Positions 7,029 through 15,204 of a DNA stretch of 20,589 nucleotides are shown piece after piece. The notes below the pieces were generated by a model that saw nothing but the letters and a program-made list of their open reading frames with translations, had not been told where the DNA came from and made no database searches. A program made the translations under genes and the position numbers. Source of the stretch: Fimbriiglobus sp. (GTDB lineage Bacteria; Planctomycetota; Planctomycetia; Gemmatales; Gemmataceae); the NCBI GenBank assembly GCA_025352585.1, contig JANXTD010000457.1, positions 1 through 20,589 on the forward strand, given 5' to 3'. The stretch's first letter is position 1; each line of letters begins with the position of its first letter.

Positions 7029-8312
7029 ATGCGTGACGAGATGGCACCGACGAGCGCCCGCCGCGTCACGCTGGCCTACCTCTGCGGGCTGACGTTCGTC
7101 CTGTACCTCGACCGGATGTGCATGGGCAAGGCGTCGCCGTTCCTCCAGGACGCCTTGCGCCTGACCGACGGCCAGATGGGCTACGTTCACGCCGCGTTCA
7201 CCCTCGCTTACGGCGTCTTCGAGTTGCCGGCCGGCTACCTGGGCGACCGCTACGGCTCGCGCCGCGTGCTGATCCGCATCGTCCTGTGGTGGTCGGCGTT
7301 CACGGCCCTCACGGGCGCGGCGACCGGCTTCTGGGCACTGACGGCGATCCGCCTGCTGTTCGGGGCCGGTGAGGCGGGGGCGTTGCCGAACGCCTCGCGG
7401 GTCGTGGACCGATGGTTCCCGCCGGCGGAGCGCGGCCGGGTCCGCGGCCTCGTCCACATGCCGGCCCTGCTGGGCGGGGTGATCGCCCCGGTCGGGACCG
7501 CGTACCTGATCGAGTCGGTCGGCTGGCGCTGGGTCTTCCCGATCTACGGCACCCTGGGGGTCGTCTGGGTCGTCGGCTTCGCCCGCTGGTTCCGCGAGTC
7601 GCCGGCCGGCCACCCGGCCGTCAACGCCGCCGAACTCGCCCGCATCGGCCCGCCGCCGCCGTCGGCCCACGCCGAGGGCTTGCCGCTGCGGGCGATCCTG
7701 CGCAACCGCAACGTCTGGCTACTCGGCACCGTCCTGTCGGCGGGGTCGGGCACGGTCTACCTGCTGTTCTCGTGGTACCCGACGTACCTCGAAAAGGCCC
7801 GCGGGGTGCCGAACGTGACCTCCGGTTGGCTGTGCGGCGGCGTGATGCTCGGCGGCGCGGCGGGCTGCCTCGTCGGCGGCTGGCTGGCCGACCGCGCCCG
7901 CCCGCGGCTGCCGGTGCGCTGGGCGAACAGTCTCGTCGGCGCGGCCGGGTTCGCCCTCGCGGCGGTCGCCATGACGGCGGGGGCGCTGACGGAGTCGGTC
8001 GAGGGGAAGACGCTCTTGTTCGCCGCCGGCTGCTTCGGCATCCACGTCCACGCCGGGCCGTGGTGGGGGGCGAACAGCCTGATCGGCGGCCGGCACTCCG
8101 GCGCGACCTTCGCGGTCATCAACACTTGCGGCGTGTTCTCCGGCGCGGTCGCCCAGGTCGGCTTCGGCCAGTTGCCCCGCGAACACTGGGACGACGCCTT
8201 CCTGGTCGGGGCCGGGTTGCTGGCCGTCGGGTCGGCCTGCTGGTCGCAAGTCGATCCGCGCCGAGCGGTGGCGACCGGACCGTCCGGACGCACCCCGCCG
8301 ACGCCCGTCTAA
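7029..8312 (+). CDS. MFS transporter, anion:cation symporter (ACS) type
   Basis: This 427-residue inner-membrane protein has about 12 hydrophobic segments. The ATG at 7029 is preferred because AAGGGG lies five bases upstream; the GTG at 7023 would be too close to it. The loop after TM2 carries MFS motif A, GYLGDRYGSRRVL (69-81). FGAGEAGALPNASR (111-124) is characteristic of the ACS family, which takes up organic anions such as glucarate, galactonate or hexuronates with protons. YLDRM in TM1 also fits that family. The gene begins nine bases after the enolase-superfamily gene, so it is the last member of the plus-strand catabolic unit and the likely importer of its substrate. Confidence 0.93.
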   Translation: MRDEMAPTSARRVTLAYLCGLTFVLYLDRMCMGKASPFLQDALRLTDGQMGYVHAAFTLAYGVFELPAGYLGDRYGSRRVLIRIVLWWSAFTALTGAATGFWALTAIRLLFGAGEAGALPNASRVVDRWFPPAERGRVRGLVHMPALLGGVIAPVGTAYLIESVGWRWVFPIYGTLGVVWVVGFARWFRESPAGHPAVNAAELARIGPPPPSAHAEGLPLRAILRNRNVWLLGTVLSAGSGTVYLLFSWYPTYLEKARGVPNVTSGWLCGGVMLGGAAGCLVGGWLADRARPRLPVRWANSLVGAAGFALAAVAMTAGALTESVEGKTLLFAAGCFGIHVHAGPWWGANSLIGGRHSGATFAVINTCGVFSGAVAQVGFGQLPREHWDDAFLVGAGLLAVGSACWSQVDPRRAVATGPSGRTPPTPV

Positions 8313-8316
8313 GCGG

Positions 8317-8350
8317 TTGACCCGTCCGCCCGACGGACCGGCCGGGTTAA
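8317..8350 (+). terminator. Hairpin after the MFS gene, candidate transcription terminator
   Basis: Four bases after the TAA at 8310-8312, TTGACCC (8317-8323) pairs with GGGTTAA (8344-8350), with one G-T pair. Inside it GTCCG (8324-8328) pairs with CGGAC (8334-8338). Two further small, mutually exclusive hairpins follow: CCCAG/CTGGG (8360-8371) and GGGAC/GTCCC (8369-8381). There is no U tract, so a classical Rho-independent terminator is not proven. Confidence 0.35.
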
Positions 8351-8420
8351 CACCCGACGCCCAGCCCTGGGACACGGTCCCGAGGCGAGTGCCGCGTCGA
8401 GTTCGTGGCATTGCTCCAGG

Positions 8421-8439
8421 CTTCACACACACTTCACAC
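8421..8439 (+). promoter_or_regulatory. PHO-box-like direct repeat upstream of the PstS-kinase gene
   Basis: CTTCACAC occurs at 8421-8428 and again at 8432-8439, an 11-base period. Pho regulons use direct repeats with 11-base spacing, CTGTCAT-type in proteobacteria and GTTCACC-type in Streptomyces, and TTCAC is shared with the latter. The site lies about 90 bases before the start of a gene encoding a phosphate-binding receptor. The CA-rich composition could produce such a repeat by chance. Confidence 0.35.
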
Positions 8440-8458
8440 GGCCCGGACCCCGCGGCAG

Positions 8459-8464
8459 TATGCT
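8459..8464 (+). promoter_or_regulatory. Candidate -10 element of the PstS-kinase gene
   Basis: TATGCT lies 19 bases after the PHO-box-like repeat and matches the -10 proposed for the GntR operon. No good -35 is found at 16-18 bases, which would fit a promoter that needs an activator. Transcription would begin near 8471, consistent with translation starting at 8529 and not at 8460. Confidence 0.3.
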
Positions 8465-8528
8465 CACCGGTACGCCGCACGCGGACCCCCGCCGCGGCGC
8501 GCCCCGCGGGAAAGGACTGGCGTCGCCG

Positions 8529-10994
8529 ATGACCTCCACCGTCGCCCTCGAAGACTTCCTGGGCCAGGTCGTCGGGAGCGGGCTACTGCCCGAGCCGACC
8601 CTGGCCCGCGCCCCCGTGCCGCCCGACGCCACGACCGTCGAGGCGGCCCGGCTGCTGGTCCGGGAGCGGCTGCTGACGCCGTTCCAGGCCCGCACCCTGC
8701 TCGCCGGCTCGCCGTTCGCCTTCTTCGTCACCGAGCGTTACAAGATCCTCGAACACCTCGGCCGCGGCGGCATGGGCGAGGTCTACCTCGTCGAGCACCT
8801 GCTGCTGCGCCGCGTCGTCGCGATGAAGCTGATCGCCCCGGCCGACGGCGGGCCGCGCTCCGGGTCGTCCGGGGCCGGCGCGGTCGAGCGCTTCTTCCGC
8901 GAGGCCCGCGCCGTTGCGACGCTCGACCACCCCAACGTCGTCCGCGTCTTCGACATGGATCACACGCCGTCCGGCCCCATCCTGGTCATGGAGTACGTCG
9001 ACGGGACCAACCTTCAGGCGGTCGTCGCCAAGTCGGGTCCGCTCGACCCGGCCCGCGCCGCCGACGCGATCGCTCAGGCGGCGGCCGGCCTGGGCCACGC
9101 CCACCGCGCCGGGCTGGTCCACCGCGACGTGAAGCCCGGCAACCTGCTGCTCGACCGCATGGGCACCGTCAGGGTCGTCGATCTCGGGTTGGCCCGCTAC
9201 CGCGACGCCTCGATGAACAACGGTCTGACCGGAACCTACGACGACAACCGCCTGATCGGCACGGCCGACTACCAGGCCCCCGAGCAGGGCCTCGACAGCG
9301 GCTCCGCCGACGCCCGGTCGGACGTCTACGGCCTCGGGGCCGCGCTATTCTACCTGCTGACCGGACGGGTGCCGTACCCCGAGGCGTCGGTCATGAGCAA
9401 GCTCCTCGCCCACCAGATGAAGCCGGTCCCGAGCGCGTCGGACGTGAGCCGCGCGGTGCCGGCCGGGTTGGCCGCGGTCGCCGCCCGCATGATGGCCAAG
9501 CGGCCCGCCGACCGGCCGCAGACGATGGACGAGGTCCGCGCCGCGCTCGCCCCGTGGTGCGGCGCGCCGCTGCCGCCGCCGCCGGCCCACGAAATGCCCA
9601 AGCACCCGCCGTCGGCCTACCGGCTGGGCCTGTGCCGCGTCGGCAGCTCGTCCGGCCCCGTCACCGGGATGAGCGGCCCGACGACCGGCAAGCCGCGCCT
9701 GGCGTCCGGCGGCCCCCGGACGAACGCCTCGGACAACACCCCGCGCAGCTTCGGGACCGCCTCGAACGTCCCACGGCTGCCCCGGCTCGCCGCCCCCCCG
9801 CCCGACGACACCGGCGGCTTCGAGGTCATCGAACCGGTCGCCGGGGCGCTAGTCCGGCCCCTGTCGCGCCGCACGCTGCTGCTGGGTGTCGGCGGCGGGT
9901 TGGTGGCGTCGGGCGTCGCCGGCGGCGTCTCCTGGTTCCTCGCCGGCCGGCCGGGCGGCCCCGCCCCCCGCCTGACCCCGGCGACCCCAACCCCGACGCC
10001 GGCCCCCGCGAAGCCGACGCCCCTCGCGGCGGGGGTCGCGCTGCGCGGCTCCGGCTCGACCTTCGTCGCCCCGGCGATGGAGGCCTGGGGCAAGGAGTAC
10101 GCCGAGAAGTCCGGCGTCGAGGTCAAGTACAGCGGCGGCGGCTCCGGCAAGGGCGTCACGAACACGCTGGAGCGCGACCTGCCATTCGGTTGCTCCGACG
10201 ACCCCGTCTCGGACAAGGAGTTCGAGAAGTATCAAGTCAGCCCCGCCGACCTGCTGCACATTCCGCTGGCGCTCGGGGCCATCGTGCCGATGGTCAACGT
10301 GCCCGGCGTCGCCAAGCCGTTGCAGTTCACCGGGCCGCTGCTCGCGCAAATCCTGCTCGGCCAGATCACCGACTGGTCGGACGAGCGACTGAGCGTCTGT
10401 AGCCCGTCCGCCCCGCTGCCGAAGCTACCCATCGTCGTGGTCTACCGCGAGGACAGCAGCGGCACGACGGCCGTCTGGACCGACTACCTGTGCAAGGTCT
10501 CGCCGGCGTTCAAGGACGCAATCGGCCAGGGCAAGCTCGTGAAGTGGAAGGTCGGCACCGAGGCCAAGGGCAGCAAGGGCGTCGCCGAGAAGGTCAACAG
10601 TACCGCCGGGGCCTTGGGCTACGTCGAGCTGACGTACGTCCTCAAGGAGGGCGGTCGATACGGTCACGTTCAGAACAAGAAAGGCAACTCTGTCAGGCCG
10701 TCGACGGAGTCGGTCAGTGCCGCCGCCGCCGCCGAGGCCAGTTCCTTCAAGGACGACCTGCGCTTCTCGCTGATCGACGCCGACGGCGACGACTCGTACC
10801 CGATTTCGGCCTGTACCTGGGCGATCCTGTACCGGCGTCAGCCGAGGGCGGCCGGCGTCGAACTGGTGAAGTTCTTGCGCTGGGCCACCCGCGACGGCCA
10901 GAAGTTGCTCCCGGCGCTCAAGTACGCCCCTTTGCCCGACACGTTAGTCGCCCGCATCGACGCGAAGCTCAGTGCCGTCGAGTTCACCGACTGA
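8529..10994 (+). CDS. Transmembrane Ser/Thr protein kinase fused to a PstS-like phosphate-binding domain
   Basis: The protein has 821 residues from the ATG at 8529; an in-frame ATG at 8460 falls in the likely promoter. Residues 1-70 form a helical pre-kinase region with LLTPFQA. The kinase (71-343) is complete: GRGGMGEVY loop (78-86), K100, E125, HRDVKPGN (D200, N205), DLG (218-220), APEQ (250-253) and D265. A Pro/Ser/Thr-rich linker (345-445) leads to SRRTLL (446-451) and a TM segment to about 471. The C-terminal domain (about 503-821) matches PstS throughout. The E. coli phosphate ligands T10, F11, S38, D56, R135, S139, G140 and T141 correspond to T511, F512, S539, D557, R640, S644, G645 and T646. 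Inferred role: phosphate binding outside the membrane controls kinase activity inside. No transporter genes are adjacent. Its 3' end overlaps the convergent gene by 11 bases. Confidence 0.93.
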   Translation: MTSTVALEDFLGQVVGSGLLPEPTLARAPVPPDATTVEAARLLVRERLLTPFQARTLLAGSPFAFFVTERYKILEHLGRGGMGEVYLVEHLLLRRVVAMKLIAPADGGPRSGSSGAGAVERFFREARAVATLDHPNVVRVFDMDHTPSGPILVMEYVDGTNLQAVVAKSGPLDPARAADAIAQAAAGLGHAHRAGLVHRDVKPGNLLLDRMGTVRVVDLGLARYRDASMNNGLTGTYDDNRLIGTADYQAPEQGLDSGSADARSDVYGLGAALFYLLTGRVPYPEASVMSKLLAHQMKPVPSASDVSRAVPAGLAAVAARMMAKRPADRPQTMDEVRAALAPWCGAPLPPPPAHEMPKHPPSAYRLGLCRVGSSSGPVTGMSGPTTGKPRLASGGPRTNASDNTPRSFGTASNVPRLPRLAAPPPDDTGGFEVIEPVAGALVRPLSRRTLLLGVGGGLVASGVAGGVSWFLAGRPGGPAPRLTPATPTPTPAPAKPTPLAAGVALRGSGSTFVAPAMEAWGKEYAEKSGVEVKYSGGGSGKGVTNTLERDLPFGCSDDPVSDKEFEKYQVSPADLLHIPLALGAIVPMVNVPGVAKPLQFTGPLLAQILLGQITDWSDERLSVCSPSAPLPKLPIVVVYREDSSGTTAVWTDYLCKVSPAFKDAIGQGKLVKWKVGTEAKGSKGVAEKVNSTAGALGYVELTYVLKEGGRYGHVQNKKGNSVRPSTESVSAAAAAEASSFKDDLRFSLIDADGDDSYPISACTWAILYRRQPRAAGVELVKFLRWATRDGQKLLPALKYAPLPDTLVARIDAKLSAVEFTD

Positions 10995-13296
10995 CGGCCG
11001 GCTCTCCCTCGGCGCGCTGCTCCAGGACGACGCGCGACCGCGTCGCGTCCTTGAGCGTCACGACCCGCGACACCTCGCCGACGCCGCGCACGTAAACCGT
11101 CGCCGTCTCGGTCCGCACGCCGGCAACTTGCTCGTTGGTCAGAACGCCGACGACCCGCACCGCGTCGCGGCCGTCGGCGTCGCGGAAGAACGACTCGACC
11201 GTCGTCGTCAGCACCACGCCGGGGGCCGGGTTCGCCTCACGCGACCGGCCGACCCGCGCGTTCAGCGGCAACACCGCGTGCCAGGTCAGGCCCAGGTCTT
11301 TCGGGTCGGGCGGCGTCACGGCGGCCTCGGGGTCGGCGTTCGCGTGCGCCTTCGGGACGCCCTGCTCAACCATCAGCTCCGACGCCCGCACCCGGAACGC
11401 CTCGACCAGCTTCGCCGGGGCGACGTCGGGCTTGATCGGCTTGCCGACCCACTTCACCGCCGGGGCCGCGGGGTCGAACAGCGACGGGCCGGCGAACGTG
11501 CCGAGTTGCAGTTGCCCCACGAGTAGCAACCCGTCGGGCTTGAGGCGGTACTGGAGCCGCTGCGCCGGGAACGGCTTCGCCTTGCCGGGCACCATCAGCG
11601 CTTCCGGGGCGGGCTTCGGGTCCGACGGCCGCGGCTTGGGCGATCGCACCATCGCAGGCTCGGGGTAGGTCACTCGGATCACGTCCCACTGCCGCCCGGC
11701 CCGCAGCGGGAAGTAGTCGGCCGTCAGGCGTTGAACCGTCGCGTCGGTTGCGTCTGCATCGAAGTATCGACAATCGGTGAGTGTGACCGCCCGCTGGCCG
11801 CGCAGCACCCCGCGGAATTCCGCCCGGAAGCTCAGCCGACGCTCGCCGGCCGGGATCGCCGCGAAGTCGGCCGGCTCGAAGTTCAGCCGGACCTGCACCG
11901 CCGCGTCGGTCGGTAACTCGAACTGGAGCGTTCGCCCCTTCACGTCAGCCGTCAGGATCGTGCCGGTCACTTCCAAGACGCGGTGCTCGTACCGGGCGTT
12001 GGCGGCCGTCCGGTCGGCCCCGTACGCCGCGGCCAGTTCCTCGGCCGTAACCTTGACCGGCGGGGCGTCCGGGTCGATCGCCGGGAAGCGCTGCAAGTCC
12101 TCTTCGTAGTCGGCCGCGAGCTTGTGCGCGCTCAGTTGCGTCCCGCCGGCCACAGCGACGACGCAGTTGTCGAGCACGACGGCGTAATTCGCCCGGCCGC
12201 CGCACGTCCCCGTGACCGCCAGCGTGTCGCCGAGTTTCCCGCGCAGGCCGACCGACGCCGACTTCGTCAGCAGGCAGGCGACTTCGACGACCCCCGTCGA
12301 GGAGCGCTTGGCCAGGGTGACGCGGGTCGCGCCGTGGTCGCCGTCCTCGGCCGACGCGACCTTGCCGACGACGGTCAGCGTCTTGCCCAGGTACAGTGCG
12401 TCGGCCGGGGCGGATAGCCCGAGGACGTGGGCGCGGTCCAGCGCCCCGTCGCCGCGGTAGGTGCCGCGCACCGTCGCCGGCCGGCCGGGCAGCGGCACCA
12501 GCGTCGGCCTCGCGGCGAAGTACGCGAAGTGGCCGCCGAGGAGTGCGGGGCCGGCCGACAGGTTCAGCACGCGGCCCTCCTCGTCGCGGAACTTCGGCAC
12601 GTACTGCGGCAGCGCGACGGTCACCCGCGCCTCCGGACCGCTTGAGCGGAAGCGGAACGCCCCGGCCTGGAAAGCCTCGCACTCGCCGCGGACCTCCAGC
12701 ACCCGGCCGGCGTAGCGGGCGTTCGCGTCGTGCGGTTCACGCAGCAACTCCTCGGCCAACCGCTCGGCGTCGATCGGGATCGTCGGCAACGGCGGCGGGG
12801 GCGGCGGCTCCGGCGGGCCGACGAACTCGGAGACCTCCGCCACCGGCGGCGCGGCCGGCTCGTCCTCGACCGGCTCCGGCGCGGCCTTCTTGGCCGGCGG
12901 CGGGGTCGGCGTCCGCACGAAGCCGAAGTAGCCGCCCGCCCCGACGAGCAGCAGCGCCACGACCGCCGCGACGATTTTGAGCGGGGCCTTGTTGCGGCTC
13001 TCCGGCAGCGGCGGCTCGACCCCGCCGGCGTACTCCGGGTCGCCTTCCTCGTCGGGCGCGTGCTCCGGGCCGTCGAGGTGCTCGCCGTCCACCCACGGCG
13101 AGTCGTCGGTGCGCGAGCGCGGCCCGGCGTCGCTGCCGCGCTCGGCGGCGAGGTCGTCGATACTGCGGTCGTCGTCGTCCGGGCCGCCGGGGACGAACAG
13201 CGTCGTGCCGCAGCGGATGCACTTCGCGCGCATCCCGGCGAAGGCGTCGTTGGCGGTGTGGGCGGTGCGGCAGCCGGGGCAGGTGAAGGGGATCAT
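10984..13296 (-). CDS. Membrane protein with N-terminal zinc ribbon and repeated OB-fold (tRNA_anti-like) domains
   Basis: The protein has 770 residues. CPGC (C6, C9) and CIRC (C26, C29) form a small zinc ribbon. An acidic, probably disordered stretch follows (38-100), then one TM helix (about 106-126) and a Pro-rich linker (129-174). Outside the membrane, three segments look like tRNA_anti-like OB folds. They share a 'Y-x-G/H-(K/R)-x-L-x-V-x-G' opening at about 195-204 (YAGRVLEVRG), 302-311 (YLGKTLTVVG) and 436-445 (YEHRVLEVTG). The C-terminal third (525-770) has no recognisable family. The start at 13296 lies nine bases after the preceding gene's stop, so it belongs to the same operon. Despite the Pfam name, no tRNA-related function is implied; binding of an envelope ligand is a guess. 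Confidence 0.85.
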   Translation of the reverse strand: MIPFTCPGCRTAHTANDAFAGMRAKCIRCGTTLFVPGGPDDDDRSIDDLAAERGSDAGPRSRTDDSPWVDGEHLDGPEHAPDEEGDPEYAGGVEPPLPESRNKAPLKIVAAVVALLLVGAGGYFGFVRTPTPPPAKKAAPEPVEDEPAAPPVAEVSEFVGPPEPPPPPPLPTIPIDAERLAEELLREPHDANARYAGRVLEVRGECEAFQAGAFRFRSSGPEARVTVALPQYVPKFRDEEGRVLNLSAGPALLGGHFAYFAARPTLVPLPGRPATVRGTYRGDGALDRAHVLGLSAPADALYLGKTLTVVGKVASAEDGDHGATRVTLAKRSSTGVVEVACLLTKSASVGLRGKLGDTLAVTGTCGGRANYAVVLDNCVVAVAGGTQLSAHKLAADYEEDLQRFPAIDPDAPPVKVTAEELAAAYGADRTAANARYEHRVLEVTGTILTADVKGRTLQFELPTDAAVQVRLNFEPADFAAIPAGERRLSFRAEFRGVLRGQRAVTLTDCRYFDADATDATVQRLTADYFPLRAGRQWDVIRVTYPEPAMVRSPKPRPSDPKPAPEALMVPGKAKPFPAQRLQYRLKPDGLLLVGQLQLGTFAGPSLFDPAAPAVKWVGKPIKPDVAPAKLVEAFRVRASELMVEQGVPKAHANADPEAAVTPPDPKDLGLTWHAVLPLNARVGRSREANPAPGVVLTTTVESFFRDADGRDAVRVVGVLTNEQVAGVRTETATVYVRGVGEVSRVVTLKDATRSRVVLEQRAEGEPAVSR

Positions 13297-13305
13297 CGGG
13301 CGACC

Positions 13306-13992
13306 CTACTCAACGGGGGAAGGCAACGGGGCTTCGGCGTCCAGCGGGGCCTCGCCGGGGAAGACGTGGCCGGACTCGCGCAGCCGCGCCTCGAACACGC
13401 CGAGTGCCTTTTCGGCCGTCTCCTCGTGCAAGTCCTCCTGGCACTTGGCCTCGTCGGCGTCCGGCAGCCGGACCCACTGCTCGCAGTGGGGGCACTCGAT
13501 GAGCGCGTCGAAGCCGCTGGCGCGGTAGCGCAGTAAGTGCGTGCAGTGGGGGCACTTGACGAAGAAGTGCGGCGGAACTTTCACCTCATGCCCGAGCATG
13601 TACACAAGCAGCCCGAGCCAGATGAGCGTCTCGAAGAACGACGCGACGTAGAACCAGCGGTAGATACTGATACTGCCGTTCTTCATCGTCGCCTTGGTCG
13701 GCTCCCAGTAGCCGCCGTCGCCGGGCTTACACTTACACGCCATCGTCCGCTTGCCCGCCAAGTCCTTGTTGTAGACCATTTCCTGGAAGCAAACGTCACA
13801 GTGCATGTAGCTGAACTCCGCCTCTTCCTTCTTTTTCTCGGACTCGGTGACGGCCTTCTTCTTGGTCGTCAACTTGTACGTCACGCCGAAGACCAGCGTC
13901 AGCGCGATCATCGACAACACGACCTGCGCCCACTTGGTCCGTAGGTTCGAGGCGAACCGTTGCTGGAAGGTTTTCTTGCGGCGCATCTGCAT
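13306..13992 (-). CDS. Two-TM membrane protein with two zinc-ribbon-like Cys clusters
   Basis: The protein has 228 residues from the ATG at 13992, chosen because AGGAGG ends seven bases upstream; the GTG at 13998 is too close to that site. Counted from the ATG, a basic N-terminus leads to TM1 (about 24-40), then a loop with HCDVC (C65, C68) and CKC (C86, C88), TM2 (about 113-133), and a C-terminal domain with CPHC twice (C147/C150 and C167/C170) followed by a charged helix. The pattern suggests two zinc-bound knuckles, one on each side of the membrane if there are two crossings. I do not recognise a named family. It sits between the DUF1559 pair and the OB-fold protein with very short gaps, so a shared role in one envelope complex is plausible. 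Confidence 0.82.
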   Translation of the reverse strand: MQMRRKKTFQQRFASNLRTKWAQVVLSMIALTLVFGVTYKLTTKKKAVTESEKKKEEAEFSYMHCDVCFQEMVYNKDLAGKRTMACKCKPGDGGYWEPTKATMKNGSISIYRWFYVASFFETLIWLGLLVYMLGHEVKVPPHFFVKCPHCTHLLRYRASGFDALIECPHCEQWVRLPDADEAKCQEDLHEETAEKALGVFEARLRESGHVFPGEAPLDAEAPLPSPVE

Positions 13993-14019
13993 CGTCACAC
14001 CTCCTCAGAATCGTGGCCC

Positions 14020-15066
14020 TTACTCGGTGTAACCGGTCGGGACGCCCTCCACGGCGGTCAGCAGTCGGCGGAAGGTGACGGCGTCCAGGTCGTCGCGCAG
14101 GAAGCTGACGTGGCCGTCGGCGAACAGGGCGTTGCAGCCGCCGCCGTGGAAACTGAACGGCTCGTCGTTGGGGCCGCAGTTGTTGACCGTCCAGAAGCAG
14201 CCGCCGGCCCCGCCGCCGAAGGGGGTGCCGTTGTTGTTGATGAGCTTGCCCCGGTAGCTGGCCGCGACGCCGGGGCCGTTGACCACGCCGGCCGAGGCCG
14301 GCTCGGACCAGCGCCAGGCTTGCCGGGACAAGTTGGTGACCTCGTCGGTCGCCCCGTTGAGCACCGGGTTCGTCGCCGCCGCCGAGTATTGCGTCGGGGC
14401 GAAGAGTTCGCCGCGGCCGACCGTCTCGACGAGCATGATGGTGTTGCTCGACCCGTCCTGAATCCACGACCGCTCCGAGCCGGTCTGGGGGTTGGTGCCG
14501 GCCGGGGCGGCGGTGTAGCGCAGCGCCCCGAGGTCTTGCAGGGTCGGCGTCGTGCGGCGGTTGGCGACCACGTTATCGACCATCAGCACCGCGGCGACGG
14601 GCATGTAATCGGTGTAGCCGTAGCCGAACAGATCGACGCCGCCGACGGAGCGGATGGGGTTGGTCGGGCAGAGGAACCCAGGGATGCGGCTCTTGTCGCC
14701 GACGCGGTTGGCCGGGTCGTTGTAGGCCAGCGTCGTCGTGAGTTGGTTGAGCACGTCGCCGGCCTCAAGGTCGCTGAGCAGCGACGTGAAGGTCGATTTG
14801 GTGTCGAAGTTTTGCGTGGCGGTTCCGTCGCCGACGAAGTTGGTCCAGGTGGTACCGGAACTCGGCAGGCGGTTGGTGCGGGCCTCGTAGCTGGCCGTGG
14901 CGATGCCGATCTGCCTCAGGTTGTTGCTGCACTGGATGCGGGCCGCCGCCTCGCGCGCCTTCTGGATCGCCGGCAGCAGCAGCGACACCAGGATGCCGAT
15001 GATCGAGATCACAACAAGGAGCTCGATCAGAGTGAATGCGTCCCGACGGACGCCGCGCGTTCTCAT
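14020..15066 (-). CDS. DUF1559 protein with prepilin-type N-terminal domain (second of tandem pair)
   Basis: The protein has 348 residues. [20 protein letters not shown] is a prepilin-type leader with Ala at -1, followed by [20 protein letters not shown]. The H-X9-DG motif is [17 protein letters not shown] near residues 311-327. It is clearly related to the neighbouring protein encoded at 15205-16398: both have FLCPTNP, GYGY-x-[13 protein letters not shown] and a shared C-terminal LT-x2-EG, features the 3547 protein lacks. The ATG at 15066 has no convincing ribosome site. The following membrane-protein gene begins 27 bases after the stop, so these genes are probably co-transcribed. A pseudopilin-like envelope role is inferred from the leader only. 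Confidence 0.92.
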   Translation of the reverse strand: MRTRGVRRDAFTLIELLVVISIIGILVSLLLPAIQKAREAAARIQCSNNLRQIGIATASYEARTNRLPSSGTTWTNFVGDGTATQNFDTKSTFTSLLSDLEAGDVLNQLTTTLAYNDPANRVGDKSRIPGFLCPTNPIRSVGGVDLFGYGYTDYMPVAAVLMVDNVVANRRTTPTLQDLGALRYTAAPAGTNPQTGSERSWIQDGSSNTIMLVETVGRGELFAPTQYSAAATNPVLNGATDEVTNLSRQAWRWSEPASAGVVNGPGVAASYRGKLINNNGTPFGGGAGGCFWTVNNCGPNDEPFSFHGGGCNALFADGHVSFLRDDLDAVTFRRLLTAVEGVPTGYTE

Positions 15067-15124
15067 AGTGTGGCTTTCACGTCAGGGGAGTACGGATGTC
15101 GGATGAGGGCGAGTCGCGGACTAA

Positions 15125-15156
15125 CCCCACCAACCGACCGGAGCCGAGTGGTGGGG
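15125..15156 (-). terminator. Hairpin between the two tandem DUF1559 genes, possible partial terminator
   Basis: CCCCACCA (15125-15132) and TGGTGGGG (15149-15156) are perfect 8-base arms around a 16-base loop. The hairpin begins about 50 bases after the stop of the upstream gene in the direction of transcription. No U tract follows on the minus strand (only TTAG). It could be an attenuator or an RNA-processing and stability element that sets unequal expression of the two genes. Confidence 0.35.
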
Positions 15157-15204
15157 CGAGAGGAGGGGCCGCGTGTGTCGACACCTGCAAGTTGTGATGA
15201 CGGA

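Noticed and set aside
6102..7670. A 522-codon minus-strand frame opposite the enolase-superfamily and MFS genes
   Set aside because: It has no recognisable domain and is antisense to well-supported genes.
8421..8439. Reading the CACACA stretch as a simple microsatellite only
   Set aside because: The eight-base units repeat exactly with an 11-base period, which a CA run alone does not explain, so it was kept as a low-confidence regulatory site.
8460..8528. Start of the PstS-kinase at the ATG at 8460
   Set aside because: The ATG is part of the TATGCT -10 candidate, and the 23 extra residues are unlike the related kinase at 20240, which begins directly with the pre-kinase helix region.
8405..10402. 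A 665-codon plus-strand frame overlapping the kinase gene
   Set aside because: It is a shadow in another frame; the kinase and PstS motifs are all in the frame that starts at 8529.
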